From positions 1 to 61,126 of the IMG/VR virus record IMGVR_UViG_3300025305_000017: a stretch of DNA of 61,126 nt; one strand, written 5' to 3'. Positions 1-7,176 of this stretch are shown here, piece by piece (positions within the stretch are counted from its first letter, which is position 1; every line of letters begins with the position of its first letter). The notes under the pieces are model-generated. The model made no database searches. It saw only the letters and a program-made list of their open reading frames with translations, and was not told where the DNA came from. The translations under genes and the position numbers were made by a program. The DNA comes from a virus.

Positions 1-15
1 GGGGCGCACAGAAGG
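1..15. repeat. 15-bp terminal direct repeat, left copy
   Basis: The bases GGGGCGCACAGAAGG at 1-15 are repeated exactly at 61112-61126. The simplest reading is an assembly overlap of a circular or circularly permuted molecule. The minus-strand gene order continues sensibly across the join, from terS into the genes upstream of terL, which supports closure. Confidence 0.75.
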
Positions 16-331
16 AATCGACGGGGGGTAGGCTTTTGGGGATGGGGTGCAAAGAGGAGTTGCTATGAAACTGAGAGGATCGGGTGAGCAGAACTGCCTG
101 TGATGGCGTGGGGCGGACCCGTCGTGCCTCAGGGGGGGCCGGGGGTACCCCAGTGGCATGGGCTGGTCCCCAGCAAGTGGCCGGGGCCGTGGCGCAGGCC
201 CAACGGGTGCCGGTGCCAGCGCTGATGGCCGCTGCGTCGACCGGGCGCAGCCATAGCACCAAGCGCTGCATGGTTGCCGGGGAGCGCGCCGCAAGAAACA
301 GGGCAGGGGTAGGGGCACAAATTATTTTGTG
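1..331. other. G-rich noncoding region downstream of terS, spanning the contig join
   Basis: No convincing gene is seen here. The open frames lack ribosome sites and have shadow-like composition. The plus strand is rich in G runs (for example around 23-48 and 131-146) and is visibly more GC-rich than the flanking genes. A small inverted repeat (CACAAA/TTTGTG, about 318-333) abuts the terS stop. With 61010-61126 it forms a gap of roughly 450 bp between the exported-protein gene at 60605-60985 and terS. Next to a terminase gene it could hold the packaging site, but that is inference. The opening bases resemble the 5' end of a tmRNA but no matching 3' half is present. Confidence 0.5.
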
Positions 332-859
332 TTAGCCGGTGCCGGTCTTGTCAGAGAGCAAGCGAGCCAGCCGCTCTTCCAGTTCTGTGCGGATGGTTTC
401 GGCATCGCGGGCATCCTCAGTCACCAGCCTGTCTTGGAACAGCGAGCCGCCTTGATCCGCTAACTTTCCGATTAGTTCAAGCGCGCGGACCCTTGATGCA
501 CTGTTGCTGTCTGCACCTTTGCCAAGGGCTTCGACTTCGAGCCTAGATATAATGAACTCTAAGCGAGAGTGCGCGCAGAGCAGTGCATGTTCATCTTTCT
601 GCGTTTCCAGCGCCTGTCGCCTACTCCTAACCTTATCCTGCGAAGCCAACAAGCTAGCCTTAGTCCACACAGTCTGGTCTGTCATGTTCCCGGTATTGTA
701 GTTCGCCCGGTATGCATCGCTCAGGGACATAGGCTTGCCGTTTTCATCACGGCTCATTAGTGACCTTACAAAGCCAGCTTGCTTGGCGGTTAGCGGCACG
801 TCCCGCTGCGCGACCAAAGACCCATCGACCAGTACCAAGTGGGGTTTCTTCTTTGTCAT
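332..859 (-). CDS. terS: terminase small subunit
   Basis: A 175-residue protein, likely the DNA-recognition subunit that loads the phage genome onto the large terminase. Residues about 24-85 hold the pattern typical of small terminases: a LTAKQAGFV opening, a Ser/Asp-Ala-Tyr-Arg element and a second short helix region, as in helix-turn-helix DNA binding. The C-terminal half is charged and predicted helical, fitting oligomerisation. The ATG at 859 is preceded by GAGAGGGA, a good ribosome site. It lies upstream of terL in transcription order, across the contig join, although about 2.2 kb separate the two genes. The family is assigned from sequence style, not a database match. Confidence 0.7.
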   Translation of the reverse strand: MTKKKPHLVLVDGSLVAQRDVPLTAKQAGFVRSLMSRDENGKPMSLSDAYRANYNTGNMTDQTVWTKASLLASQDKVRSRRQALETQKDEHALLCAHSRLEFIISRLEVEALGKGADSNSASRVRALELIGKLADQGGSLFQDRLVTEDARDAETIRTELEERLARLLSDKTGTG

Positions 860-1439
860 GTCTTAGTCCCTCTCATTTATGTGATATACGTTCTCTTAGC
901 CCCAGCCAATCCTATTGGTCTGTAACTCTCCCCATCAATGGGGATACATCCGCGCCCTTAAAGCCCCGCAAGCCACTTGCTCTGCGCCGGTCCCTGCCAA
1001 CTGGTATGCATCAAGTCTCAGGCCCCTAAGGTTTCTTATGTCTCCCTCTTACACTGAAGCGTTCCCTGAGTGCAATCACTGCGTGCTTGCTAACGCCGGG
1101 CGTGATCATGGGGAACTATCCGACACAACCGGGACATAACATGTATGCCCGAATCTGTCACATGCCAAAATCGGTCACCCATTCCCGTCCCATCGACACT
1201 GCCTTGCGACAGTGACATCGCCAACCATCCATCTGCGATTGCAGGGGAGCAATCCATGCCAAGTCGGTCATTATCCTGTGGCTGCCTCAACACAGCCCAA
1301 CTGACCCATTTAACCCCTAATTCACCCTATCTAAGCACCTTACAGAAGTCGAATGCCTCTGTGAGGCTCTAGGAAGCTCACTGGTGAGCATTAGTTTTTT
1401 CTGATAGGAAGGTAGCCGAGCATACCGGCATGGCACCTC

Positions 1440-1550
1440 AGTGACGCTTACAAGGAACGTTTTTTCGGGCCACTTGTTGGGGAGTGCATATTTGTCACAC
1501 AGTATACTTAATCGTCGCTAGGTAGCTTGTATTCAACCCTAAGCGTCACT
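1440..1550. repeat. 11-bp inverted repeat with 89-bp interval
   Basis: AGTGACGCTTA at 1440-1450 is the exact reverse complement of TAAGCGTCACT at 1540-1550. The interval is noncoding. The arms could be paired protein-binding sites, for example for origin binding or looping regulation. No function is shown by the sequence alone. Confidence 0.6.
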
Positions 1551-1764
1551 ATGTCCCTTATGTCATCTTCTTGTTACGGTGACCGGCTCGCGACCGCATT
1601 CACAACGCGACCCCCGGGCGACCAAGGTGTCGCATAGGCGGGCGAAGTCAGGCGCTAGACGTGCTGACCGCTCTGACCCCGCACCCGCGATGCCCCTAAG
1701 AAGTTCGCGCCCGTGGGAGAACCCCAACCCGTCTGTCGGAATGTGCGTGTCGCAAAATGGAAAA

Positions 1765-1779
1765 AGCCCCATTCGGGGT
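1765..1779 (-). terminator. weak leftward hairpin with T-tract
   Basis: Read leftward, a CCCC-GAAT-GGGG stem is followed by CTTTTTCC, which resembles a short intrinsic terminator. The stem is only 4-5 bp and no leftward gene is evident upstream of it, so it may be incidental. Confidence 0.25.
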
Positions 1780-1862
1780 ACCTGAAAATATAGGTTCTTG
1801 TGACAAAAGATGACAAAGCCAGAAAGGTGGAAGCATTACACGCAGTGGGTAAGAAAGGACTA

Positions 1863-1882
1863 CGCTGACCTGTTGGTCAGCG
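1863..1882. repeat. 8-bp-stem inverted repeat upstream of the first early gene
   Basis: CGCTGACC (1863-1870) and GGTCAGCG (1875-1882) form a perfect stem with a TGTT loop, about 70 bases before the MoxR ATPase start. It could be an operator or part of the 5' leader. There is no T-tract, so a terminator is unlikely. Confidence 0.5.
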
Positions 1883-1948
1883 CATCCTTAAGTGCATTCA
1901 TAGTGGTGCATTTAATGATGCGTTGAGCGCATCTGAGAGAGAGAGCAA

Positions 1949-3025
1949 ATGAAAAATCTTATTTCGATGGCAGACCTACCCGATGTTATTCGGACTTCCC
2001 ATCGTATCCAAATCGATACGCCTGAAGAGGGACAGCCCCTATACGTTCGAGGCCCCATCGGCGTCGGTAAGAGCCAATGCCCAAAGCAAGTTGCCGAGGA
2101 AGACGGCACCTATTGCAAAATTGTTAACTTGGCCGACTACCAGCCCAGCGAGATCTCTGGTTGGGTCACACAGGTAGGCGACCAGATGGCGCAACTTAAA
2201 CCAAGTTGGTTCGTCGACATTCTTCGCGAGGCTGACAAGGGCCGCGCATCAATTCTGGTTCTTGAGGAATTTGGATTGTGTGATCAGGACCAACAGCGCG
2301 CCGCTGCTAAAATAGTATGCGACCGCACGGTTGCTGGGGAGCAACTGCCTCCCAACTGCCTCATCGTAGCCAACGGAAACCGACGCGAGGATCGAGTCGG
2401 AATTAGGGCAATGCCAGAGCATCTTGTGAGCCGGTTCAGCCATGTCGACGTTGAGGCTGAACTTGAACCGACCCTTGCTCACTTTGCCAAAATAGGCGTC
2501 GACCCAATCGTCAGCGGATACTTGGCGTTCTCAAAAGACTCGCTTCACCGGCATCAGCCTGATGGAACGCCGTTCCCATCTCCCCGGTCGTGGGTCGCGG
2601 TTAGCCGCATCCTCAAAGCTGGCGCGTCAAAGACAATCGAAAGTGTCTTGATCGCTGGGAGGATCGGCGTTGAAGAAGCAGCCAAGTTTATCGGCTTCCA
2701 AAATTTGGCACACTCACTGACAGTGCCGTCGAAAGTTTTCGCGTCACCCGACACTGCGCCGGTCCCCACTACCGACGATGGCGACCCAGCTATGGACGGT
2801 TGCTTTGCGATGGTCTCCGCATTGGTTGCGGCGGTCTCGACAAAGACGGCCAGCGCCTTGGGCGTTTATCTCAAGCGCTTGCCGGTCGAGCTTCACCCTG
2901 TCGCAGGGGCTGCGCTCAAGCTGCGCAACGAGGGCCTAAAGGCGGAGGGCAAGCCTCAAATAAAATCCGCTGAGATCGCTGATATCTATGTCGGAACTCA
3001 GCAGGTTCTAGCTGAGGACGATTAG
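1949..3025 (+). CDS. MoxR-type AAA+ ATPase
   Basis: A 358-residue ATPase of the MoxR/CobS-like class, which usually acts as a hexameric chaperone or remodelling motor with a VWA-domain partner. Visible motifs are Walker A GPIGVGKS (residues 35-42), Walker B ILVLEEFG (102-109) and sensor-1 IVANGNR (139-145). A Ser-Arg-Phe motif follows at about residue 160, where a finger arginine is expected. The start follows an extended purine ribosome site, GAGAGAGAG. It heads a rightward cassette whose third gene encodes the expected VWA partner. Residues from about 240 on are family-specific. Its substrate is unknown: cobaltochelatase-like maturation, protein complex assembly and host take-over are all possible. 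Confidence 0.85.
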   Translation: MKNLISMADLPDVIRTSHRIQIDTPEEGQPLYVRGPIGVGKSQCPKQVAEEDGTYCKIVNLADYQPSEISGWVTQVGDQMAQLKPSWFVDILREADKGRASILVLEEFGLCDQDQQRAAAKIVCDRTVAGEQLPPNCLIVANGNRREDRVGIRAMPEHLVSRFSHVDVEAELEPTLAHFAKIGVDPIVSGYLAFSKDSLHRHQPDGTPFPSPRSWVAVSRILKAGASKTIESVLIAGRIGVEEAAKFIGFQNLAHSLTVPSKVFASPDTAPVPTTDDGDPAMDGCFAMVSALVAAVSTKTASALGVYLKRLPVELHPVAGAALKLRNEGLKAEGKPQIKSAEIADIYVGTQQVLAEDD

Positions 3026-3057
3026 CACCTTGAAGAGGGTGTATGAATGGTACACCA

Positions 3058-3105
3058 AGCGCCCGGGGTTCATCCCCGGGCGCTGCGTATCGGGCTAGCT
3101 GCCCG
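3058..3105 (+). promoter_or_regulatory. intergenic hairpin element A, copy 1
   Basis: Two consecutive stem-loops lie between the ATPase gene and the DUF3150-like gene. Stem 1 is an 11-bp perfect GC-rich helix (3058-3068 with 3074-3084) with a 5-base loop. After six bases comes stem 2, CGGGC (3091-3095) with GCCCG (3101-3105) and loop TAGCT. The same arrangement recurs at 5603-5649, with a different stem-2 sequence that still pairs. No T-tract follows, so an RNA-level role such as processing, stability or translational control seems likelier than simple termination. Confidence 0.75.
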
Positions 3106-3154
3106 GCTGACGATTCCAACTACGGATGAAACGCTCACACAGGAGAATCACAAA

Positions 3155-4120
3155 ATGGCTAATGACATCTATGCTAAGAACGGCTTGCTTGTCGGCCTAA
3201 GCGCGAAGTGCTTGGGCTGGGAACGCAAGGATGATCACATCACCCGGGCCGTGCAAGAGCAGCACGGCGTCGGTGACGACGCTGGCGGGTGGCGCAAATG
3301 GCTGTTGCCAAAGTCACTCGTTCATGGGCCTCAAGAAATTGTCCGCAAGGCGCGCACCATTCACGAGCGCCTCACGGTTGCGTGGGGCACAAAAGGAATG
3401 CGCTACCTTCCGCTGGAACACTTCGATGTGTACACCGAAAGGTTCGAGAAACTCAAAGGCGAGTTTGACAAGGCAGTGTCCGATTTGCAGGGGAAGGTTC
3501 CCCAGTACATTGAAGATCAGAAGCAGCGCCTCTCAAACGCCAACGACGGCACTACGCTGTACCGCGAAGAAGACTATTCGCATCTCGCGAATATCGCCCC
3601 GTCGTATGATTTCATACGGAGGGTTCAAGCAGTCCCTAAAGAGGGCGACCTGATTGTCGACCTCGTTGGCGAAGAGCTAGACAAACTCAACGCCGACGCC
3701 GCTGCAACCCGCCAAGTGTCGGCGGACGCTGCCAAACTGGATCTAGCCAAGCGCCTCGCCAAGTGCGCCAAGGTTATTGACGATGCGCTCAAGGGTTTCA
3801 GCGTGACGCGCGTCAGGAAGTCGGGCGGAAAATATAAAAACGAGGCCACCCGCAACGGCGCTCCCGGCGCACGTCTCGCTGAGAGCATGATCACCAATCT
3901 GCAAGACCTCATTGAGATCGCTGATGGCTTGAACGTAACCGGCGATGCCGACTTGCGCCAAGCCATTGCCGACGTTCGCGACGGCAGCTTGGTGAAATAT
4001 GACGTTGATGATTTGCGCGACCCAACAGCGTCAGACGTTGTTGAGCAAGTGCGCTCTGATGCGTCTGACCTCGCCGCCAAGATGGCTGGGTTCATTGGGG
4101 CCGACGACCAAGGCGACTGA
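3155..4120 (+). CDS. DUF3150-like protein of the MoxR/VWA cassette
   Basis: A 321-residue soluble protein, largely helical, with charged coiled-coil-like stretches at roughly residues 85-130 and 170-215. Size, position between a MoxR ATPase and a VWA protein, and general style agree with DUF3150 as I recall it, a family without known activity. The open frame extends upstream to 3047, but that part runs through hairpin element A. The ATG at 3155 follows a good AGGAG and is preferred. It is probably a structural or adaptor subunit of the MoxR-VWA complex (inference). No catalytic motif is visible. The stop codon lies inside element B. Confidence 0.6.
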   Translation: MANDIYAKNGLLVGLSAKCLGWERKDDHITRAVQEQHGVGDDAGGWRKWLLPKSLVHGPQEIVRKARTIHERLTVAWGTKGMRYLPLEHFDVYTERFEKLKGEFDKAVSDLQGKVPQYIEDQKQRLSNANDGTTLYREEDYSHLANIAPSYDFIRRVQAVPKEGDLIVDLVGEELDKLNADAAATRQVSADAAKLDLAKRLAKCAKVIDDALKGFSVTRVRKSGGKYKNEATRNGAPGARLAESMITNLQDLIEIADGLNVTGDADLRQAIADVRDGSLVKYDVDDLRDPTASDVVEQVRSDASDLAAKMAGFIGADDQGD

Positions 4121-4165
4121 TCGCAGCGCCACTGCCCATCTAGGTCGATGGGCAGCACGGTGCGA
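4111..4165 (+). promoter_or_regulatory. intergenic hairpin element B, copy 1
   Basis: The 26 bases 4111-4136 are identical to 7052-7077, including the stop codon of the gene before each copy. They open a hairpin whose 9-bp core is CTGCCCATC (4132-4140) with GATGGGCAG (4147-4155). An outer TCGCA/TGCGA pair (4121-4125 with 4161-4165) closes it. In copy 2 the core differs by a C-to-T change that is compensated on the other arm, which supports a conserved RNA fold. Confidence 0.75.
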
Positions 4166-4189
4166 CCAAGCACCTGAGAGAGAGACAAT

Positions 4190-5593
4190 ATGAGTGGTTT
4201 AGTTGCAAAGCTAAAGTCGGGGATTGTCGACCCCGGCGCTGCCATCAAGCGCATGGTAGTAATATCCAAGATCAAGGTCTTGGTTACGCATCCCTTTACG
4301 GGATGCCGATTGCTGCGAATGAAAGTGCTTTACACAACAGCGCTTTCGACTTGCGGCGTCGACGGCACTCACTTGTTCGTTAACCCCGATTACTTTTCCA
4401 AGACACTCGACAAGCCCAAGCGCAAAGGCGTTTTGTGGCATGAAGGTGCGCATGTTTGGATGATGCACCATCTGCGTCGGGGCGACCGCGACCCTCACTT
4501 CTATAATCTGGCTGGCGATGGCGTGATTAATTATCACGCAATCAAAGAGGGTTTTGAACTGCCAGAAAATCACATTTCCTTCGCATCCTTGAGAGCGCAG
4601 GGGTATGACCTCCCTCTGAAAGACGGTGAGTACACCACTGACTCGCTTTACGATGCGCTCATTGCGCAAGGCAAGAACCCCGGCGACCAGCCCGGCAAGA
4701 ACGATGGCGGCGACGACGGCGACGACGGCAAGACCGGCGACCAGCCGGGAGAAACCGGCGACGACGGCGACGACGGCGAAGACAGCGACGACGGCGACAC
4801 TGGTGAGACGGGTGACGGCGAAGGTGCCGACACTGGCGAGACTAGTGGCGGCGAAGACAACCAAGGCGAAGATCCTTTTGAAGACGTTGGCGGCACCGGC
4901 ATTGTCATAGATGCTGAGGACGACGACGGAGAATCTTTGAAGGGTACGGAACTCGCTCAAGCGCAGCGTGAACTGGCGGGTGAGATCTTTAATGACGCGC
5001 AGAACGCAAAGAGCCGGGGAAAGTTGCCCGGGAGTATCGCAGAGTATGTAGACTCTTTGCGCGATGCCGTGATTGATTGGCGAGAGAAACTCGCGCGGTT
5101 CTTCAATCGGGGTTCCGATTTTAGAAGTGACCCCAATCGCATCGACAAAAAGGCAGCGCGCCGTGGCTTGTTTCTGTCACGCCGTGTCAAGGAAGGCACC
5201 GGCACTGTTGTCGTCGGCGTCGACACTTCAGCATCGGTGAGCCAGCGTGAGTATAAGGTGCTGATGGCGGAGCTAAAGGCCATCTGCACAGAGGCTGGCG
5301 CTCAAGAGGTTGTCGTGCTTTACGCCGACACATCGATACGGCACGTCGACATATTTGAAGACCCAAGCGAGATCGAAGAACGCGACCTTGGCCGCTACGG
5401 CGGCGGCGGCACCGACTTCCAGCCGGTCTTCGATTACGTTTACGAGAACGAGGTCGAAGTGGACACGCTGGTCTATCTGACTGACCTTGAGTGCAGACTT
5501 CCAGAGGAACCCGATTACCCCGTCCTCTGGGTCTCGACCACTGACGCCGTCGCGTCTTGGGGGGAGACCATAAAGCTAGACTCTACTGGCTGA
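4190..5593 (+). CDS. zinc metallopeptidase-like / VWA-domain protein (DUF2201-like)
   Basis: A 467-residue protein with three parts. Residues 1-160 resemble the DUF2201 metallopeptidase-like domain and contain HEGAH (84-88), an HExxH zinc motif, in VLWHEGAHVW. Residues about 165-230 are an Asp/Gly/Glu low-complexity linker built of GDDGDDG-like units. Residues about 335-467 form a VWA domain with the metal-binding MIDAS set DTSAS (345-349), a GGTDF motif near 408 and an LTDLE motif near 432. Proteins of this type act as partners or substrate adaptors of MoxR ATPases. The first two genes of the cassette supply the ATPase and the DUF3150 component. The ribosome site GAGAGAGAGA matches that of the ATPase gene. 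Confidence 0.85.
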   Translation: MSGLVAKLKSGIVDPGAAIKRMVVISKIKVLVTHPFTGCRLLRMKVLYTTALSTCGVDGTHLFVNPDYFSKTLDKPKRKGVLWHEGAHVWMMHHLRRGDRDPHFYNLAGDGVINYHAIKEGFELPENHISFASLRAQGYDLPLKDGEYTTDSLYDALIAQGKNPGDQPGKNDGGDDGDDGKTGDQPGETGDDGDDGEDSDDGDTGETGDGEGADTGETSGGEDNQGEDPFEDVGGTGIVIDAEDDDGESLKGTELAQAQRELAGEIFNDAQNAKSRGKLPGSIAEYVDSLRDAVIDWREKLARFFNRGSDFRSDPNRIDKKAARRGLFLSRRVKEGTGTVVVGVDTSASVSQREYKVLMAELKAICTEAGAQEVVVLYADTSIRHVDIFEDPSEIEERDLGRYGGGGTDFQPVFDYVYENEVEVDTLVYLTDLECRLPEEPDYPVLWVSTTDAVASWGETIKLDSTG

Positions 5594-5602
5594 CGACTAT
5601 GA

Positions 5603-5649
5603 CGCCCGGGGAGAACCCCCGGGCGCAGCGTCTGGGACTAGCGGTCCCA
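5603..5649 (+). promoter_or_regulatory. intergenic hairpin element A, copy 2
   Basis: Stem 1 is CGCCCGGGG (5603-5611) with CCCCGGGCG (5617-5625) and loop AGAAC. Stem 2 is TGGGAC (5633-5638) with GTCCCA (5644-5649) and loop TAGCG. Compared with copy 1, stem 2 has changed on both arms and still pairs, and the TAGC loop is kept. It sits just before the gene at 5695, after the VWA gene stop. Confidence 0.75.
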
Positions 5650-5694
5650 TTGACATGCGGTGAGATCCGCGAAACGCAAAGGAGGATGTATCAC

Positions 5695-6582
5695 ATGCAA
5701 GAAGGAACTAAAGATGCGTACCAAGACTTCCTAAAGATGAGGAGGACTCTTGACGCCATGCGAGGAGTGATCGGCAACGAGGCGTTCAACGCCTTCATCC
5801 GCTCACTCAAAGACGACGACTTACACTCTTGGGATCAGCGGAAGATTGTTACGGACGCGCGGCCAGACATCGCTGGTGAACTAATGATCAGCCCCATACT
5901 CGACGCGCTTAAGCGCGTGCAAGACTATCGCGCAACGCGGTCCATTGACCAACTAAGGTACAACCAAGGGCCTACGTTTACCGGGCGCTGGGAAAGTCGA
6001 CTAAACTCCGTCACCAGCGCTTTCAATAGCTGGCGCGAGAAGGTCAAGGTGTCTTTGTATTTCGGGAAGAACGCCGACGTGATCGACGGCTTGAAAGACT
6101 CGCGAGTATCAACCGCCGGTTATTATGGCAACGAGCTACGGGTAAAGATCAAAGTGAATGCGAGGATCTTTACGAAGGTCATGCCGCTTTTCAACGGCGG
6201 CGAGATCCATGCGAGAGATCACTATTCTCCCGGCGATGGCCGTGAGAGTTGGGATCACTTGCCGCAAGTCGAGAGGCTGGGAAACACCCGCACCGGAAAA
6301 TATTTCCAGTATTTAATCTACGATATTGGGGAGCCGGTGTTCGACTTTCCAAAGGATCAAGAAATTGTCCCGATGGAAAACGGCATCCGCGCGTACCCGG
6401 TTGATGTCATTGAGGTCGTCGGTCCATTAGGTGATCGCAGCCTTGACGTGTCGAAGAAGTGGCTGGCATTCATGGGCAAGCACATCAAAGAGGACACCGT
6501 CACGGCGGTACACGATTCGCCGCGACAGGCTTACAACCTCTGCCGACAACGGTTGTGCCGCGACATGGTGGCGCAGTTATGA
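5695..6582 (+). CDS. unknown protein, fourth gene of the MoxR/VWA cassette
   Basis: A 295-residue soluble protein that I do not recognise. The N-terminal third is charged and helical. The middle (about residues 115-200) looks like a mixed alpha/beta domain with several basic and aromatic positions. There is no signal peptide or membrane segment. The open frame continues upstream to 5557 through hairpin element A, but the ATG at 5695 lies nine bases after AAAGGAGG and is chosen. The ATG at 5686 abuts the same ribosome site too closely. Its 3' end overlaps the next gene by ATGA, so the two are probably translationally coupled. Confidence 0.75.
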   Translation: MQEGTKDAYQDFLKMRRTLDAMRGVIGNEAFNAFIRSLKDDDLHSWDQRKIVTDARPDIAGELMISPILDALKRVQDYRATRSIDQLRYNQGPTFTGRWESRLNSVTSAFNSWREKVKVSLYFGKNADVIDGLKDSRVSTAGYYGNELRVKIKVNARIFTKVMPLFNGGEIHARDHYSPGDGRESWDHLPQVERLGNTRTGKYFQYLIYDIGEPVFDFPKDQEIVPMENGIRAYPVDVIEVVGPLGDRSLDVSKKWLAFMGKHIKEDTVTAVHDSPRQAYNLCRQRLCRDMVAQL

Positions 6583-6788
6583 GGCGTACAATTGAGCAAT
6601 GGCGGCGGACGGCGGTGACTATCGCCGCCAACCCCGCCCACTATTCACCATCGCAGCGGTGGATAGCTTGGGCTTTTCTGTACGAGCAGAAAACCGGCCA
6701 GCCGTTGCGCCAGATTAATAGTGAGTTCCCCGGAGGGACACAGTCACCCTCTTGTCGGGGAGCGGTCCAGAACAAAGAGGAGGAGTGA
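6579..6788 (+). CDS. small protein of unknown function (69 aa)
   Basis: It starts at an ATGA overlap with the preceding stop. The N-terminal 50 residues are Trp- and Arg-rich, with a helical amphipathic pattern around EQWRRTAVTIAANPAHYSPS. The last 20 residues are low in structure and are encoded over a nested GC hairpin at about 6727-6762, which may serve the mRNA more than the protein. The next gene begins at the base after its stop. Confidence 0.55.
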   Translation: MRRTIEQWRRTAVTIAANPAHYSPSQRWIAWAFLYEQKTGQPLRQINSEFPGGTQSPSCRGAVQNKEEE

Positions 6789-7061
6789 ATGGACCCCATA
6801 CTGCATACCTTGGTGGCAATGGCCGCATTGGCCGCTGCCTATTACGGCGGTACGTTTGTAGCGAGGCGAACCGTATCGGAATATGCGTTCGACCGCATCC
6901 TCCGCAAGTTGAATGAGGACGGTTTCGTTGCCATCACCGTAGATGACGATGGCGACTATGCTCTCATTCCCATTCGGGAAATTGTCGAGACCGTGGCTAC
7001 CGATATTCGCAGGGGCGACGGTGAAATCGTGGACAGACTGTTGACTAATCTAGGCGACTGA
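6789..7061 (+). CDS. small membrane-anchored protein (90 aa)
   Basis: Residues 3-25 form one hydrophobic segment rich in Ala, suited to an inner-membrane anchor. The remaining 65 residues are acidic and soluble, with ITVDDDGDYALIPI as a likely beta region. The ribosome site AGAGGAGG directly precedes the ATG. The stop codon lies in hairpin element B copy 2. It is the last sizeable gene of the cassette. Function unknown. Confidence 0.7.
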   Translation: MDPILHTLVAMAALAAAYYGGTFVARRTVSEYAFDRILRKLNEDGFVAITVDDDGDYALIPIREIVETVATDIRRGDGEIVDRLLTNLGD

Positions 7062-7109
7062 TCGCAGCGCCACTGCCTATCGCAGACGGTAGGCAGCTTA
7101 CTTGAGCGA
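7052..7109 (+). promoter_or_regulatory. intergenic hairpin element B, copy 2
   Basis: It begins with the same 26 bases as copy 1. The core hairpin is CTGCCTATC (7073-7081) with GGTAGGCAG (7088-7096) and a 6-base loop. Relative to copy 1 one C-G pair has become T-A and one pair is a G-U wobble. A weaker outer TCGC/GCGA pair (7062-7065 with 7106-7109) may close it. It ends the rightward cassette just before the convergent minus-strand block. Confidence 0.7.
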
Positions 7110-7176
7110 GAAGGAAGTCAAGTCCCTCGTTCGAGATGGGGTTACCGTAAACATCACCGCCGACGCAGACGACTAG
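7102..7176 (+). CDS. possible 24-residue peptide
   Basis: A TTG-initiated frame directly after element B encodes a short acidic peptide ending NITADADD. There is no good ribosome site. The last bases overlap the end of the opposing gene. It could be a decayed gene remnant or a leader peptide. Confidence 0.2.
   Translation: MSEKEVKSLVRDGVTVNITADADD

Larger units (their letters stand above)
860..1948. promoter_or_regulatory. 1.09-kb divergent intergenic region
   Basis: This region separates leftward terS from the rightward early cassette. No open frame here has a ribosome site and protein-like composition. It contains an 11-bp inverted repeat with arms 1440-1450 and 1540-1550, adjacent small hairpins at about 1355-1388 followed by a T run at 1393-1398, a hairpin at 1863-1882, and a palindromic GATGCG/CGCATC just before the first gene at about 1917-1932. 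A TATACT hexamer sits at about 1503-1508 without a clear -35 partner. A replication origin and the early promoters are the likeliest contents. I could not place either precisely. Confidence 0.5.

Noticed and set aside
1-60. Resemblance of the first bases to the 5' end of a tmRNA (GGGGC, then GGAATCGACG, then GGGGTGC)
   Set aside because: No matching 3' acceptor strand, T-arm or tag-peptide frame is found within 400 bases or on the other side of the join, in either normal or permuted order. A covariance search would settle it.
84-335. Open frames on both strands in the GC-rich block
   Set aside because: High GC suppresses stops. No ribosome site, and the residue composition (Ala/Gly/Arg/Pro) is that of shadow frames.
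1090-1772. Short frames on both strands in the divergent region (1090-1293, 1145-1372, 1563-1772)
   Set aside because: No ribosome sites, no protein-like composition, mutual overlap on opposite strands.
860-1948. Search for tRNA genes
   Set aside because: A few T-loop-like pieces (for example near 1531) lack partner arms. No cloverleaf could be drawn by eye here or elsewhere in the window.
3047-3154. Extended start of the DUF3150-like gene
   Set aside because: The extra 36 codons are encoded by the conserved hairpin element A, and the ATG at 3155 has a good ribosome site.
4626-4910. Overlapping open frames opposite and beside the Asp-rich linker of the VWA gene
   Set aside because: They arise from the GAC/GGC repeat on shifted frames, with no ribosome sites.
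5557-5694. Extended start of the 295-residue protein
   Set aside because: It would overlap the VWA gene and read through hairpin element A. The ATG at 5695 is placed correctly after AAAGGAGG.
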